Assembly (NCBI GenBank): GCA_003644275.1
Contig: QNBY01000059.1
Coordinates: forward strand, 1 to 6,822
DNA from: Planctomycetota bacterium
GTDB taxonomy: Bacteria > Planctomycetota > B143-G9
DNA length: 6,822 nucleotides
Direction: 5' to 3'
Both the position numbers and the translations under genes were made by a program. Positions 1 to 6,822 of this stretch are shown here, in pieces. Under the pieces are notes generated by a model. That model saw only the letters and a program-made list of their open reading frames with translations, searched no databases and was not told where the DNA came from. The stretch's first letter is position 1. Each line of letters begins with the position of its first letter.

Positions 1-1545
<1,545 letters not shown>

Positions 1546-1557
1546 TCGCGGCGAACC

Positions 1558-1585
1558 GGCCGGGGAGGCCCGTCCCTCCCCGGCC
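1558..1585 (+). other. Strong GC-rich hairpin just after dnaK
   Basis: Thirteen bases after the dnaK stop lies a perfect 11-bp inverted repeat, GGCCGGGGAGG (1558-1568) against CCTCCCCGGCC (1575-1585), with a 6-base loop. No T-run follows, so it is not a standard intrinsic terminator. A stem of this kind at a gene 3' end could protect dnaK mRNA from 3' exonucleases after processing, or make RNA polymerase pause; both roles are inferred. The inverted repeat itself is read directly from the sequence. Confidence 0.7.
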
Positions 1586-1598
1586 CTCCCTTCCCGGC

Positions 1599-1623
1599 CG
1601 ACCCTCCCCAGTGAGGGTCGTTT
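1599..1623 (+). terminator. Possible weak terminator or attenuator between dnaK and cbpA
   Basis: A perfect 8-bp inverted repeat, CGACCCTC (1599-1606) and GAGGGTCG (1613-1620), with a 6-base loop is followed at once by TTT and then CGTG. The stem is good, but the T-tract is only three bases long. At most partial termination is expected, which would give more dnaK than cbpA-clpB transcript. It could equally be a second 3'-end stabilising stem. Its role is inferred; the structure is visible. Confidence 0.4.
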
Positions 1624-1634
1624 CGTGAATACGG

Positions 1635-1671
1635 GCGAAAGGAGGGGGCGGCTCCGCCGCCCGGGAAGAGG
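1635..1671 (+). promoter_or_regulatory. Ribosome-binding region of cbpA: displaced SD, hairpin, second weak SD
   Basis: GCGAAAGGAGGG (1635-1646) is identical to the Shine-Dalgarno block directly before clpB, but here it ends 28 bases before the cbpA ATG at 1675. Next comes a perfect 7-bp hairpin, GGGCGGC (1646-1652) and GCCGCCC (1656-1662), with loop TCC. Last is GGGAAGAGG (1663-1671), a weaker SD only 3 bases from the ATG. No ATG, GTG or TTG lies between the strong SD and the annotated start. Folding the hairpin would shorten the path from the strong SD to the ATG to about 12 bases. Which SD is used cannot be decided by reading. Confidence 0.55.
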
Positions 1672-1674
1672 ACC

Positions 1675-2616
1675 ATGGAATACAAGGACTACTACAAGAT
1701 ACTCGGCGTCTCCCGCGACGCGAGCCCGGATGAGATAAAGAAGGCCTACAGGAAGCTGGCCCGGCAATATCACCCGGACCGGAACAAGTCGCCCGACGCC
1801 GAGGAACGATTCAAGGAGATAAACGAGGCCTACGAGGTCCTCAAGGACCCGGAGAAGAGGAAGCGCTACGACGCGCTCGGCCCCGGCTGGCGGCACGGGC
1901 AGGACTTCACCCCGCCCCCCGGCTGGGAGTCCGTCCGGGTGGACATATCCGACCTCTTCGGCGACGGCGACCTCGGCGGCTTCTCCGACTTCTTCCGAAC
2001 CATATTCGGCGGCGCGGCCCGCACCCGCAGGGGGGCCTCCCGCGTCGCGCGCCGGGGCGAGGACCGGACGGCGGAAATCTCCATCCCGCTCGAGGATTCC
2101 TACTCCGGCGCCAAGCGGGAGATATCCTTCTCCACGCTCGAGCGCACGCCGGACGGCTCCCTCCGTCCGAAGACGAAGACCATCGAGCTCACCATCCCGA
2201 AGGGAATAGTGGACGGCCAGAGGATACGCCTTCCCGGACAGGGAGGCCCGCCGTCGGGGAGCGGCGAGCCCGGCGACCTGTACATCACCGTCCGCATACA
2301 GCCGCATCCCCTCTTCAAGCTCGAGGGCCGCGACATATACATAGACCTCCCCGTCGCGCCCTGGGAGGCCGCGCTCGGCGCGAAGGTGCCGGTCCCCCTC
2401 CCCGACGGAAGGAAGGTGGATCTCACCGTGCCCCCGTGCTCGCCGTCGGGCCGAAAGCTCCGCCTGCGCGGAAAGGGGCTCCCCAACCCGCGCGGCAAGG
2501 CCGGCGACCTGTACGCCGTGCTGAAGATAGTGCTCCCCGAGCGGCTCACCGCCGAGGAGAAGAAACTCTACGAAAAACTCGCCGACGTATCCCGGTTCCG
2601 CCCGCGGCGCTGGTGA
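1675..2616 (+). CDS. cbpA: Class B J-domain co-chaperone, CbpA/DnaJ-like without zinc finger
   Basis: This co-chaperone stimulates DnaK ATP hydrolysis and hands it substrates. The 313 residues match the roughly 306 of E. coli CbpA along the whole length. The J domain covers about residues 5-67, with the HPD tripeptide at 33-35 and a [20 protein letters not shown] helix. A Gly/Phe/Asp-rich linker with two FG-type stretches ([15 protein letters not shown]) spans about 69-113. Two beta-rich C-terminal domains follow, with [17 protein letters not shown] at 174-190, a GDLY repeat at 200 and 277, and the CbpA-type [14 protein letters not shown] near 228. Only one cysteine is present, so the DnaJ zinc-finger module is absent. 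That Cys255 sits in PPCSPSG, where the family normally has PPGxxxG. The start is the only sensible one and begins the canonical [12 protein letters not shown]. The gene lies 129 bp after dnaK and 45 bp before clpB. The name could also be written dnaJ; the class B assignment is firm. Confidence 0.93.
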   Translation: MEYKDYYKILGVSRDASPDEIKKAYRKLARQYHPDRNKSPDAEERFKEINEAYEVLKDPEKRKRYDALGPGWRHGQDFTPPPGWESVRVDISDLFGDGDLGGFSDFFRTIFGGAARTRRGASRVARRGEDRTAEISIPLEDSYSGAKREISFSTLERTPDGSLRPKTKTIELTIPKGIVDGQRIRLPGQGGPPSGSGEPGDLYITVRIQPHPLFKLEGRDIYIDLPVAPWEAALGAKVPVPLPDGRKVDLTVPPCSPSGRKLRLRGKGLPNPRGKAGDLYAVLKIVLPERLTAEEKKLYEKLADVSRFRPRRW

Positions 2617-2648
2617 GCCGGACGGCGGGCCGAAAGACATAGATTGCG

Positions 2649-2657
2649 AAAGGAGGG
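2649..2657 (+). promoter_or_regulatory. Ribosome-binding site of clpB
   Basis: AAAGGAGGG sits 4 bases before ATG 2662. It selects this ATG over the in-frame TTG at 2644, which lies upstream of the SD. The choice yields the family-standard N-terminus [14 protein letters not shown]. Confidence 0.85.
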
Positions 2658-2661
2658 TGAT

Positions 2662-5265
2662 ATGAACATAGAGAAATTCACCCAAAAGTCTCAGGAAGCC
2701 CTCGCCGCGGCGCAGGAGACCGCGGTCAGGATGGGCCACACCACCGTAGAACCGGAACACCTGCTCTCCGCCCTGCTGAAGCAGGAAGGGGGGCTTGCGG
2801 ACAGATTGCTCAGGAAGATGGACGTGCCGGTCGAGTCGCTCTCCGAGAGGCTCGAGGCCGCCCTGAACTCCCGGCCGCGCGTCTCCGGCGCGCAGTCCAT
2901 GCCCGGCGTCTCCGCGGCGCTCGGAAAGGTCCTCATCGCGGCGTCGGAGAAGGCGAAGTCCATGAAGGACGATTTCGTCTCCGTCGAGCACCTGCTCATG
3001 GCGATACTCTCCGCCGCGCCCGATTCCGCGGCCGCGAAGGCGCTCGCCGATTCCGGCGTCACCGAGCAGCGCCTGCTCGACGCCCTGCGCGAGGTGCGCG
3101 GCAACCAGCGGGTGTCGAGCCCCACGCCGGAGACCACCTACGAGGCGCTCGAGAAGTACGGCCGCGACCTCGTGAAGGAGGCCCGCGCGGGCAAGCTCGA
3201 TCCCGTCATAGGGCGCGATTCCGAGATACGCCGCGTCATAAGGATACTCACCCGAAAGACGAAGAACAACCCCGTCCTCATCGGCGAACCCGGCGTGGGC
3301 AAGACGGCGATAGTCGAGGGCCTCGCCCAGCGCATCGTGGACAACGACGTGCCAGAGACGCTGAAGGACAAGACCATCTTCGCCCTCGACATGGGCTCGC
3401 TGCTCGCGGGCGCGAAGTACCGCGGCGAGTTCGAGGAGAGGCTGAAGGCGGTCCTCAACGAGATACGCAACAGCGAGGGCCGCGTCATCCTGTTCATAGA
3501 CGAGCTCCACACCATCGTGGGCGCGGGCGCGGCCGAGGGCGCGGTGGACGCGGGCAACATGCTCAAGCCCATGCTGGCCCGCGGCGAGCTCCGCTGCATC
3601 GGCGCCACCACCCTCGACGAGTACCGCAAGCACCTCGAAAAGGACAAGGCGCTCGAGCGGCGCTTCCAGCCCGTCCTGGTCGAGCCCCCCTCCGTGGAGG
3701 ACACCATCACCATACTGCGCGGGCTGAAGGAGCGCTACGAGCTCCACCACGGCGTGAAGATACACGACAGCGCCCTCATCGCCGCCGCCGTCCTCTCCAA
3801 CCGTTACATCACCGACCGCTTCCTGCCGGACAAAGCGATAGACCTGGTGGACGAGGCGTGCGCCATGATTCGCACCGAGATAGACTCCATGCCGTCCGAG
3901 CTGGACGAGGTGATGAGGCGGGCCATGCGCATCGAGATAGAGGTGAAGGCGCTCGAGAAGGAGAAGGACGAGGCCTCCCGCAAGCGCCTGGAGGAAGCGC
4001 GGCGCGAGCTCGCCGACCTGAAGGCCAAGGCCGACTCCCTGCGCGCCAAGTGGCAGGCCGAGAAGGAGGCCATCGCCCGAATCCGCAAGCTGCGCGAGGA
4101 ACACGAGCGCGTCAAGCTCGAGATAGAGCAGGCCAAGCGCAACTACGACCTCAACCGCGCCGCCGAGCTCATGCACGGCGTGCTCCCCGAGATAGAGCGG
4201 AAGATACGCGAGGAAGAGGAGCGCCTCAAGCACCGCCAGGGCGAGGGAAGGCTCATCCGCGAGGAGGTCACCGAGGAGGAGATAGCGCAGATAGTCTCCC
4301 GCTGGACCGGCATACCGGTCAGCAGGCTCATGGAGGGCGAGCGGGAGAAATTGCTGCGCCTCGAGGAGATACTCCACCGGCGCGTGGTGGGCCAGGACGA
4401 GGCGGTGAAACTGGTGTCGGACGCCGTGCTTCGCGCCCGCTCCGGCATCAAGCCGCCCGACAGGCCGATAGGCTCGTTCATCTTCCTCGGCCCCACCGGC
4501 GTGGGCAAGACCGAGCTCGCCCGCGCCCTCGCCGAGGCCCTGTTCGACACCGAGGAGAACATAGTCCGCATAGACATGAGCGAGTACATGGAGAAGCACG
4601 CGGTGAGCAGGCTCATCGGCGCGCCTCCGGGCTACGTGGGCTTCGAGGAGGGCGGCCAGCTCACCGAGGCCGTGCGCCGCAAGCCCTACAGCGTGGTGCT
4701 GTTCGACGAGATAGAGAAGGCGCACCCCGAGGTGTTCAACGTGCTTCTGCAACTCCTCGACGACGGCCGCCTCACCGACTCCCACGGCCGCACGGTGGAC
4801 TTCCGCAACACCATCGTGATCATGACCTCCAACCTGGGCTCGCACTACCTGCTCGACGGCATAACGAGCGCGGGCGAGCTGCGGGAGGACGCCAGGCAGG
4901 CGGTGATGCGGGAGCTGCGGTCCGCCTTCCGCCCCGAGTTCCTCAACCGGGTGGACGAGATAGTGCTGTTCAAGCCGCTCACCCGCGAGGAGCTGAAGCG
5001 GATAGTGGACATACAGATCTCGCGGCTCCGCGAGCGGCTGGAGGAGCGGCGCATAACGCTGGAGCTCACCGAGGCCGCGCGCGACTACCTGGCGGAGCAC
5101 GGCTACGATCCGACCTTCGGCGCGCGCCCCCTCAAGCGCTTCATCCAGCGCGAGGTGGAGACGCCGCTGGCGAGGCTCATCATCGCCGGGAAGGTGGCGG
5201 ACGGCGACACCGTGCGCGTGGACGCGCGGGACGGCGCGCTCACCGTCGAACCGGCCGGGAAGTAA
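2662..5265 (+). CDS. clpB: ATP-dependent disaggregase ClpB (Hsp100)
   Basis: This hexameric AAA+ unfoldase pulls polypeptides out of aggregates together with DnaK and its J protein in the cytosol. The 867 residues are typical for ClpB (about 857 in E. coli). The order is: N domain with two Clp_N repeats, about 1-145; first ATPase with Walker A GEPGVGKT 208-215, pore loop KYRGEFEER 252-260, Walker [10 protein letters not shown] 275-283 and arginine fingers in RRF 333-335. The middle coiled coil, about 405-525, is rich in Glu/Lys/Arg and marks ClpB rather than ClpA or ClpX. The second ATPase has Walker A GPTGVGKT 610-617, pore loop GYVG 657-660, Walker [10 protein letters not shown] 678-686, sensor 1 in TSNLG 722-726 and sensor 2 GARPLKR 820-826. 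Every catalytic motif is intact. The ATG at 2662 is chosen from its SD and the conserved N-terminus. It is the last gene of the operon, directly before a strong terminator. Confidence 0.98.
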   Translation: MNIEKFTQKSQEALAAAQETAVRMGHTTVEPEHLLSALLKQEGGLADRLLRKMDVPVESLSERLEAALNSRPRVSGAQSMPGVSAALGKVLIAASEKAKSMKDDFVSVEHLLMAILSAAPDSAAAKALADSGVTEQRLLDALREVRGNQRVSSPTPETTYEALEKYGRDLVKEARAGKLDPVIGRDSEIRRVIRILTRKTKNNPVLIGEPGVGKTAIVEGLAQRIVDNDVPETLKDKTIFALDMGSLLAGAKYRGEFEERLKAVLNEIRNSEGRVILFIDELHTIVGAGAAEGAVDAGNMLKPMLARGELRCIGATTLDEYRKHLEKDKALERRFQPVLVEPPSVEDTITILRGLKERYELHHGVKIHDSALIAAAVLSNRYITDRFLPDKAIDLVDEACAMIRTEIDSMPSELDEVMRRAMRIEIEVKALEKEKDEASRKRLEEARRELADLKAKADSLRAKWQAEKEAIARIRKLREEHERVKLEIEQAKRNYDLNRAAELMHGVLPEIERKIREEEERLKHRQGEGRLIREEVTEEEIAQIVSRWTGIPVSRLMEGEREKLLRLEEILHRRVVGQDEAVKLVSDAVLRARSGIKPPDRPIGSFIFLGPTGVGKTELARALAEALFDTEENIVRIDMSEYMEKHAVSRLIGAPPGYVGFEEGGQLTEAVRRKPYSVVLFDEIEKAHPEVFNVLLQLLDDGRLTDSHGRTVDFRNTIVIMTSNLGSHYLLDGITSAGELREDARQAVMRELRSAFRPEFLNRVDEIVLFKPLTREELKRIVDIQISRLRERLEERRITLELTEAARDYLAEHGYDPTFGARPLKRFIQREVETPLARLIIAGKVADGDTVRVDARDGALTVEPAGK

Positions 5266-5282
5266 CCCCATCGAGGACAGCG

Positions 5283-5316
5283 AACCCCTCTCCCCCTACG
5301 GGGGAGAGGGGTTTTT
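5283..5316 (+). terminator. Intrinsic terminator of the chaperone operon
   Basis: A 12-bp perfect stem, CCCCTCTCCCCC (5285-5296) and GGGGGAGAGGGG (5300-5311), with loop TAC is followed by TTTTT (5312-5316). The flanking AA (5283-5284) can pair with the first two T's. It begins 17 bases after the clpB stop codon. The reverse orientation has no T-run beyond AA, so it acts on the + strand only and does not serve the convergent nuclease gene. Confidence 0.95.
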
Positions 5317-5333
5317 CGTTTGGGGGAAAAGGG

Positions 5334-5359
5334 GAAGAAATACGCCGGGCGGGCCGGCG
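5334..5359 (-). terminator. Weak terminator candidate for the nuclease gene
   Basis: Read on the minus strand, about 74 bases after the nuclease stop, a 6-bp stem CGCCGG / CCGGCG (5354-5359 with 5343-5348, 5-base loop) is followed by TATTTCTTC. The U-tract is interrupted and the stem short, so this is only a candidate. No better minus-strand terminator lies in the 116-bp gap. Confidence 0.35.
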
Positions 5360-5432
5360 CGGGAGCAGGGGGAAAGGAAGGCGCGGAAAGCGGGTGCGGG
5401 CGGCGGGACGGCGCGGAGGGGAGGGGGGAGCG

Positions 5433-6368
5433 TCAGTCGTCGTCCTTCCGGTCCGTCCTGAAGAGCGCCCAGAAGGGGCGGTGGTCGGAGACGGCGAGAC
5501 GGGCGGCGCGGTCGTCGTCGCCGAACATGTGGACGTCGAACTTCAGCACGCCGCATTTCCCCGCGTACTCGCGGGCGGTGTAGCGGTCCTGGAACATTAT
5601 GTTGTCTATCGAGAGGCTGTCGTATATGTTCGTCTTCAGGCCGTCGTTGAGCATGTGCATGGTCTCGACGGCGCGGAGCTTCTCGAAGCGCTTCGAGTCC
5701 GCGTTCTCGTTGAAGTCGCCGAGGAGGATGACGTCGTTTTCCTTCTCGTCGCCATCCTGGACCATGCGGTAGATGCGGGCCAGGGCGTCGAGCTCCTTCT
5801 TCCTCTCGGGCGCTTTGGGGGTCTTCATCAGTACGTGTACGGTGATGAGGGTGAAGTCGAACTTGCCGCAGCGGAAGGACGCCCAGAAGGGCTCGCGGAT
5901 GAAGACGCTCTCGCGGTCGGGGTAGGTGGTGCCCTTGTCGAGTGCCTTCACGCGGTCGGAGCGGTAGAAGAAGACGTAGTATTCCTTCCAGCGGCGGGTG
6001 CCCACTTTTCGGGAGGCGAGCCAGGAGAAGGACAGGCCGCGCTTCTTCATCTCGGCCGCGCACCTGTCGAGCGCCTTCGTGTCGAACACTTCCTGCATCG
6101 CCACTATGTCGAAATCGTCCAGCACGTCGCAGATGCGGGCGAGCTCCCAGTCGTCGCGGGAGTTGGAGGAGAACTGGCGTATGTTGAAGGTGGCGAGGCG
6201 CATGAGGTCGGGCTTCTCCGCCAACTGAGGGGGGAGGGTGGTGCGGTTGACATGCGGGGGCGGGGTGGACTTCTGCTCGCCGCGAAGGGAGCAGGCGTCC
6301 GGGCGGAGGATGAGAAGCAGGGCGGAAACGGCGGCCAGAGCGATTAGGAGAAAATGGCGCTTCCTCAA
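5433..6368 (-). CDS. DNase I-like endonuclease/exonuclease/phosphatase protein, N-terminally anchored or secreted
   Basis: The 311 residues form a metal-dependent phosphodiester hydrolase of the EEP superfamily. The N-terminus is RKRH followed by about 16 hydrophobic residues (6-21), a signal peptide or membrane anchor, so the enzyme should act outside the cytoplasm. Aligned from memory to bovine DNase I, the catalytic positions are present: Asn62 and Arg64 in ATFNIRQF (N7, R9), Glu93 in AMQEV (E39), Glu129 in WKEYYVFFYR (E78), Arg158 in IREPF (R111), His178 in TVHV (H134), Asp218 and Asn220 in LLGDFN (D168, N170), Asp255 in SIDNIMF (D212), and Asp295-His296 in VSDHRPF (D251, H252). DNase I Arg41 is replaced by Phe95. 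The start is TTG at 6368, 6 bases behind GGAGG; the open frame continues upstream to 6647 but without family-like sequence. Family and fold are firm. DNA as substrate is inferred; phosphatase or RNA activity is possible. It is a single-gene unit, convergent with clpB and divergent from the release-factor-like gene. Confidence 0.9.
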   Translation of the reverse strand: MRKRHFLLIALAAVSALLLILRPDACSLRGEQKSTPPPHVNRTTLPPQLAEKPDLMRLATFNIRQFSSNSRDDWELARICDVLDDFDIVAMQEVFDTKALDRCAAEMKKRGLSFSWLASRKVGTRRWKEYYVFFYRSDRVKALDKGTTYPDRESVFIREPFWASFRCGKFDFTLITVHVLMKTPKAPERKKELDALARIYRMVQDGDEKENDVILLGDFNENADSKRFEKLRAVETMHMLNDGLKTNIYDSLSIDNIMFQDRYTAREYAGKCGVLKFDVHMFGDDDRAARLAVSDHRPFWALFRTDRKDDD

Positions 6369-6374
6369 TTTCGT

Positions 6375-6379
6375 CCTCC
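6375..6379 (-). promoter_or_regulatory. Ribosome-binding site fixing a TTG start for the nuclease
   Basis: On the minus strand GGAGG lies 6 bases before TTG (6366-6368). The codons after it give the RKRH plus hydrophobic segment expected of a signal or anchor. No ATG or GTG in frame lies nearby with a comparable SD. Confidence 0.75.
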
Positions 6380-6415
6380 GTGACGCGGGGTGAGGGAAAA
6401 AGCGGAGCAGGGCCG

Positions 6416-6421
6416 TACAAT
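6416..6421 (+). promoter_or_regulatory. Candidate -10 box for the release-factor-like gene
   Basis: TACAAT matches 5 of 6 bases of the sigma-70 -10 consensus and lies 50 bases before the TTG start at 6472. The sequence 16-18 bases upstream (around 6393-6398, AGGGAA) is a poor -35 box, so the call is weak. It almost abuts the opposing TATATT box. Confidence 0.3.
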
Positions 6422-6424
6422 CGA

Positions 6425-6452
6425 AATATACCGCACGGCCGGGGAGCCGCAA
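6425..6452 (-). promoter_or_regulatory. Candidate sigma-70 promoter for the nuclease gene
   Basis: On the minus strand TTGCGG (6447-6452) and TATATT (6425-6430) are 16 bases apart. The -10 box matches 5 of 6 consensus bases and the -35 box three. It lies in the only AT-rich island of the gap, about 57 bases before the start codon. It was chosen by eye and the sigma factors of this organism are unknown. Confidence 0.4.
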
Positions 6453-6464
6453 GCGGCCGGGGAG
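6436..6464 (+). repeat. Two direct copies of CGGCCGGGGAG before the release-factor-like gene
   Basis: CGGCCGGGGAG occurs at 6436-6446 and 6454-6464. The 7 bases between the copies, together with their flanks, form a small stem GCCG-CAAG-CGGC (6446-6457). The second copy includes the GGAG of the ribosome-binding site, so folding here could affect initiation. The same 11-mer occurs once more in the same orientation at 1557-1567 in the dnaK-cbpA gap. Confidence 0.6.
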
Positions 6465-6465
6465 G
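6461..6465 (+). promoter_or_regulatory. Ribosome-binding site fixing a TTG start for the release-factor-like gene
   Basis: GGAGG lies 6 bases before TTG 6472. A TGA in the same frame at 6466-6468 closes the upstream frame, so TTG 6472 is the first possible start. The next candidate, ATG 6505, has no SD and would cut off conserved-looking residues. Confidence 0.8.
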
Positions 6466-6471
6466 TGAGAG

Positions 6472-6822
6472 TTGCATCCCGCAGCGCTTCCTGTCGAAAA
6501 GTTGATGAGAGAGTGCACCGTGAAGAAGGTGAGGAGGTCCGGACCCGGCGGGCAGCACAGGAACAAGGTGGAGACCGGCGTCAGGATACGCCACGAGCCC
6601 ACCGGGACGGAGGCGGAGGCCAGCGAGTCGAGAAGCGCCGAGATCAACCGGAAGGCTGCGGTCCAGAGACTGAGGGTGAAGCTGGCGCTGGAGGCGCGCG
6701 AACCCGTTCCGGAGGACTACCGTCCCTCGGAGCTTCTCGCGGGGCGGATACGGGGCGGGCGCATAGCGGTGAACCCGTCGCACCCCGATTTTCCCGCGCT
6801 ACTGGCGGAGGTGATGGACGTG
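6472..6822 (+). CDS. Peptide chain release factor-like protein with GGQ motif, 3'-truncated
   Basis: The frame gives 117 residues and runs off the window with no stop. Residues about 8-75 match domain 3 of class I release factors: SGPGGQHRNKVET at 23-35 contains the GGQ motif (26-28) that triggers peptidyl-tRNA hydrolysis in the ribosomal peptidyl-transferase centre. The motif is followed by RIRHEPTG, ASESRSAEINRKAA and QRLRVKLALE, in family order. Only about 25 residues precede GGQ, so the codon-reading domain of RF1/RF2 is absent, as in ArfB (YaeJ), ICT1 and MTRFR-type rescue factors. Unlike ArfB, the part after the GGQ domain is not a simple basic tail: residues 91-117 read GRIRGGRIAVNPSHPDFPALL and continue beyond the window, suggesting an extra domain. 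Ribosome rescue is an inference; the exact activity is unknown. The gene is divergent from the nuclease, and the TTG start is supported by its SD and an upstream in-frame stop. Confidence 0.88.
   Translation, partial: MHPAALPVEKLMRECTVKKVRRSGPGGQHRNKVETGVRIRHEPTGTEAEASESRSAEINRKAAVQRLRVKLALEAREPVPEDYRPSELLAGRIRGGRIAVNPSHPDFPALLAEVMDV

Noticed and set aside
1546..1674. CIRCE or HAIR heat-shock operator before cbpA
   Set aside because: Neither the TTAGCACTC/GAGTGCTAA pair nor CTTGAGT/ACTCAAG is present. The inverted repeats here are GC-rich stems of other sequence.
2644..2661. TTG start for clpB six codons upstream
   Set aside because: The SD at 2649-2657 would lie inside the coding region, and ClpB proteins begin MNIEKFT at ATG 2662.
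6288..6305. Lipoprotein attachment at Cys26 of the nuclease
   Set aside because: The residues before the cysteine (Pro-Asp-Ala) do not fit the lipobox pattern of a hydrophobic residue at -3 and a small residue at -1 after the core; a plain signal or anchor is more likely.
3858..6347. Stop-free + strand frame of 829 codons overlapping clpB and the nuclease gene
   Set aside because: It is out of frame with two clearly real genes, is dominated by Arg/Gly/Ala/Pro, matches no family, and its openness follows from the GC-rich third positions of clpB and the antisense strand of the nuclease.
6369..6647. Upstream extension of the nuclease by 93 residues
   Set aside because: The extension would overlap the divergent GGQ gene and its promoter region, has no family-like sequence, and would bury the signal/anchor segment. 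TTG 6368 with its SD explains the start better.
5296..6783. Minus-strand frame of 495 codons covering the nuclease gene and part of the GGQ gene
   Set aside because: It is a Pro/Arg/His-rich shadow of the DNase I-like frame, without motifs and crossing the clpB terminator.

Overview
The window comes from a strongly GC-rich bacterium. By eye about two thirds of bases are G or C, and third codon positions are nearly all G/C, except that isoleucine is often ATA. All genes share this codon style, so nothing looks recently acquired. The lineage cannot be fixed from the sequence alone. A deep-branching or candidate-phylum bacterium is plausible, because the release-factor-like protein at the right end resembles proteins I recall from planctomycetes and relatives (weak memory, not a search).

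Left part (1-5316, + strand): a protein-disaggregation operon. It holds the 3' four-fifths of dnaK (its start lies outside the window), a class B J-domain gene of the CbpA type without a zinc finger, and clpB. It ends in a textbook intrinsic terminator at 5283-5316. DnaK and the J protein would deliver aggregated proteins to the ClpB hexamer, which threads them for refolding. The 129-bp dnaK-cbpA gap carries two strong hairpins and an unusual ribosome-binding region. No grpE, zinc-finger dnaJ or CIRCE/HAIR operator is visible; the operon promoter lies upstream of the window.

Middle part (5433-6368, - strand): a complete gene for a membrane-anchored or secreted DNase I-like nuclease with the full catalytic set. 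It starts at TTG behind a clear Shine-Dalgarno sequence and converges on clpB. The 116-bp gap between the two stop codons holds the clpB terminator tail, a weak minus-strand terminator candidate and a G-rich, purine-skewed block.

Right part (6472-6822, + strand, runs off the end): a short GGQ-motif protein of the peptide-chain-release-factor domain family, divergent from the nuclease gene and also starting at TTG. It lacks the codon-recognition domain of RF1/RF2, so it is a ribosome-rescue-type or uncharacterised release-factor-like protein. The 103-bp divergent gap holds an AT-rich island with -10-like boxes in both directions, and an 11-bp GC-rich direct repeat that also occurs in the dnaK-cbpA gap.

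No rRNA, tRNA, CRISPR, insertion sequence or phage feature was seen. The chaperone operon is conventional in content. The less ordinary material is the stand-alone GGQ protein, the DNase I-like nuclease and the leader structure of cbpA.
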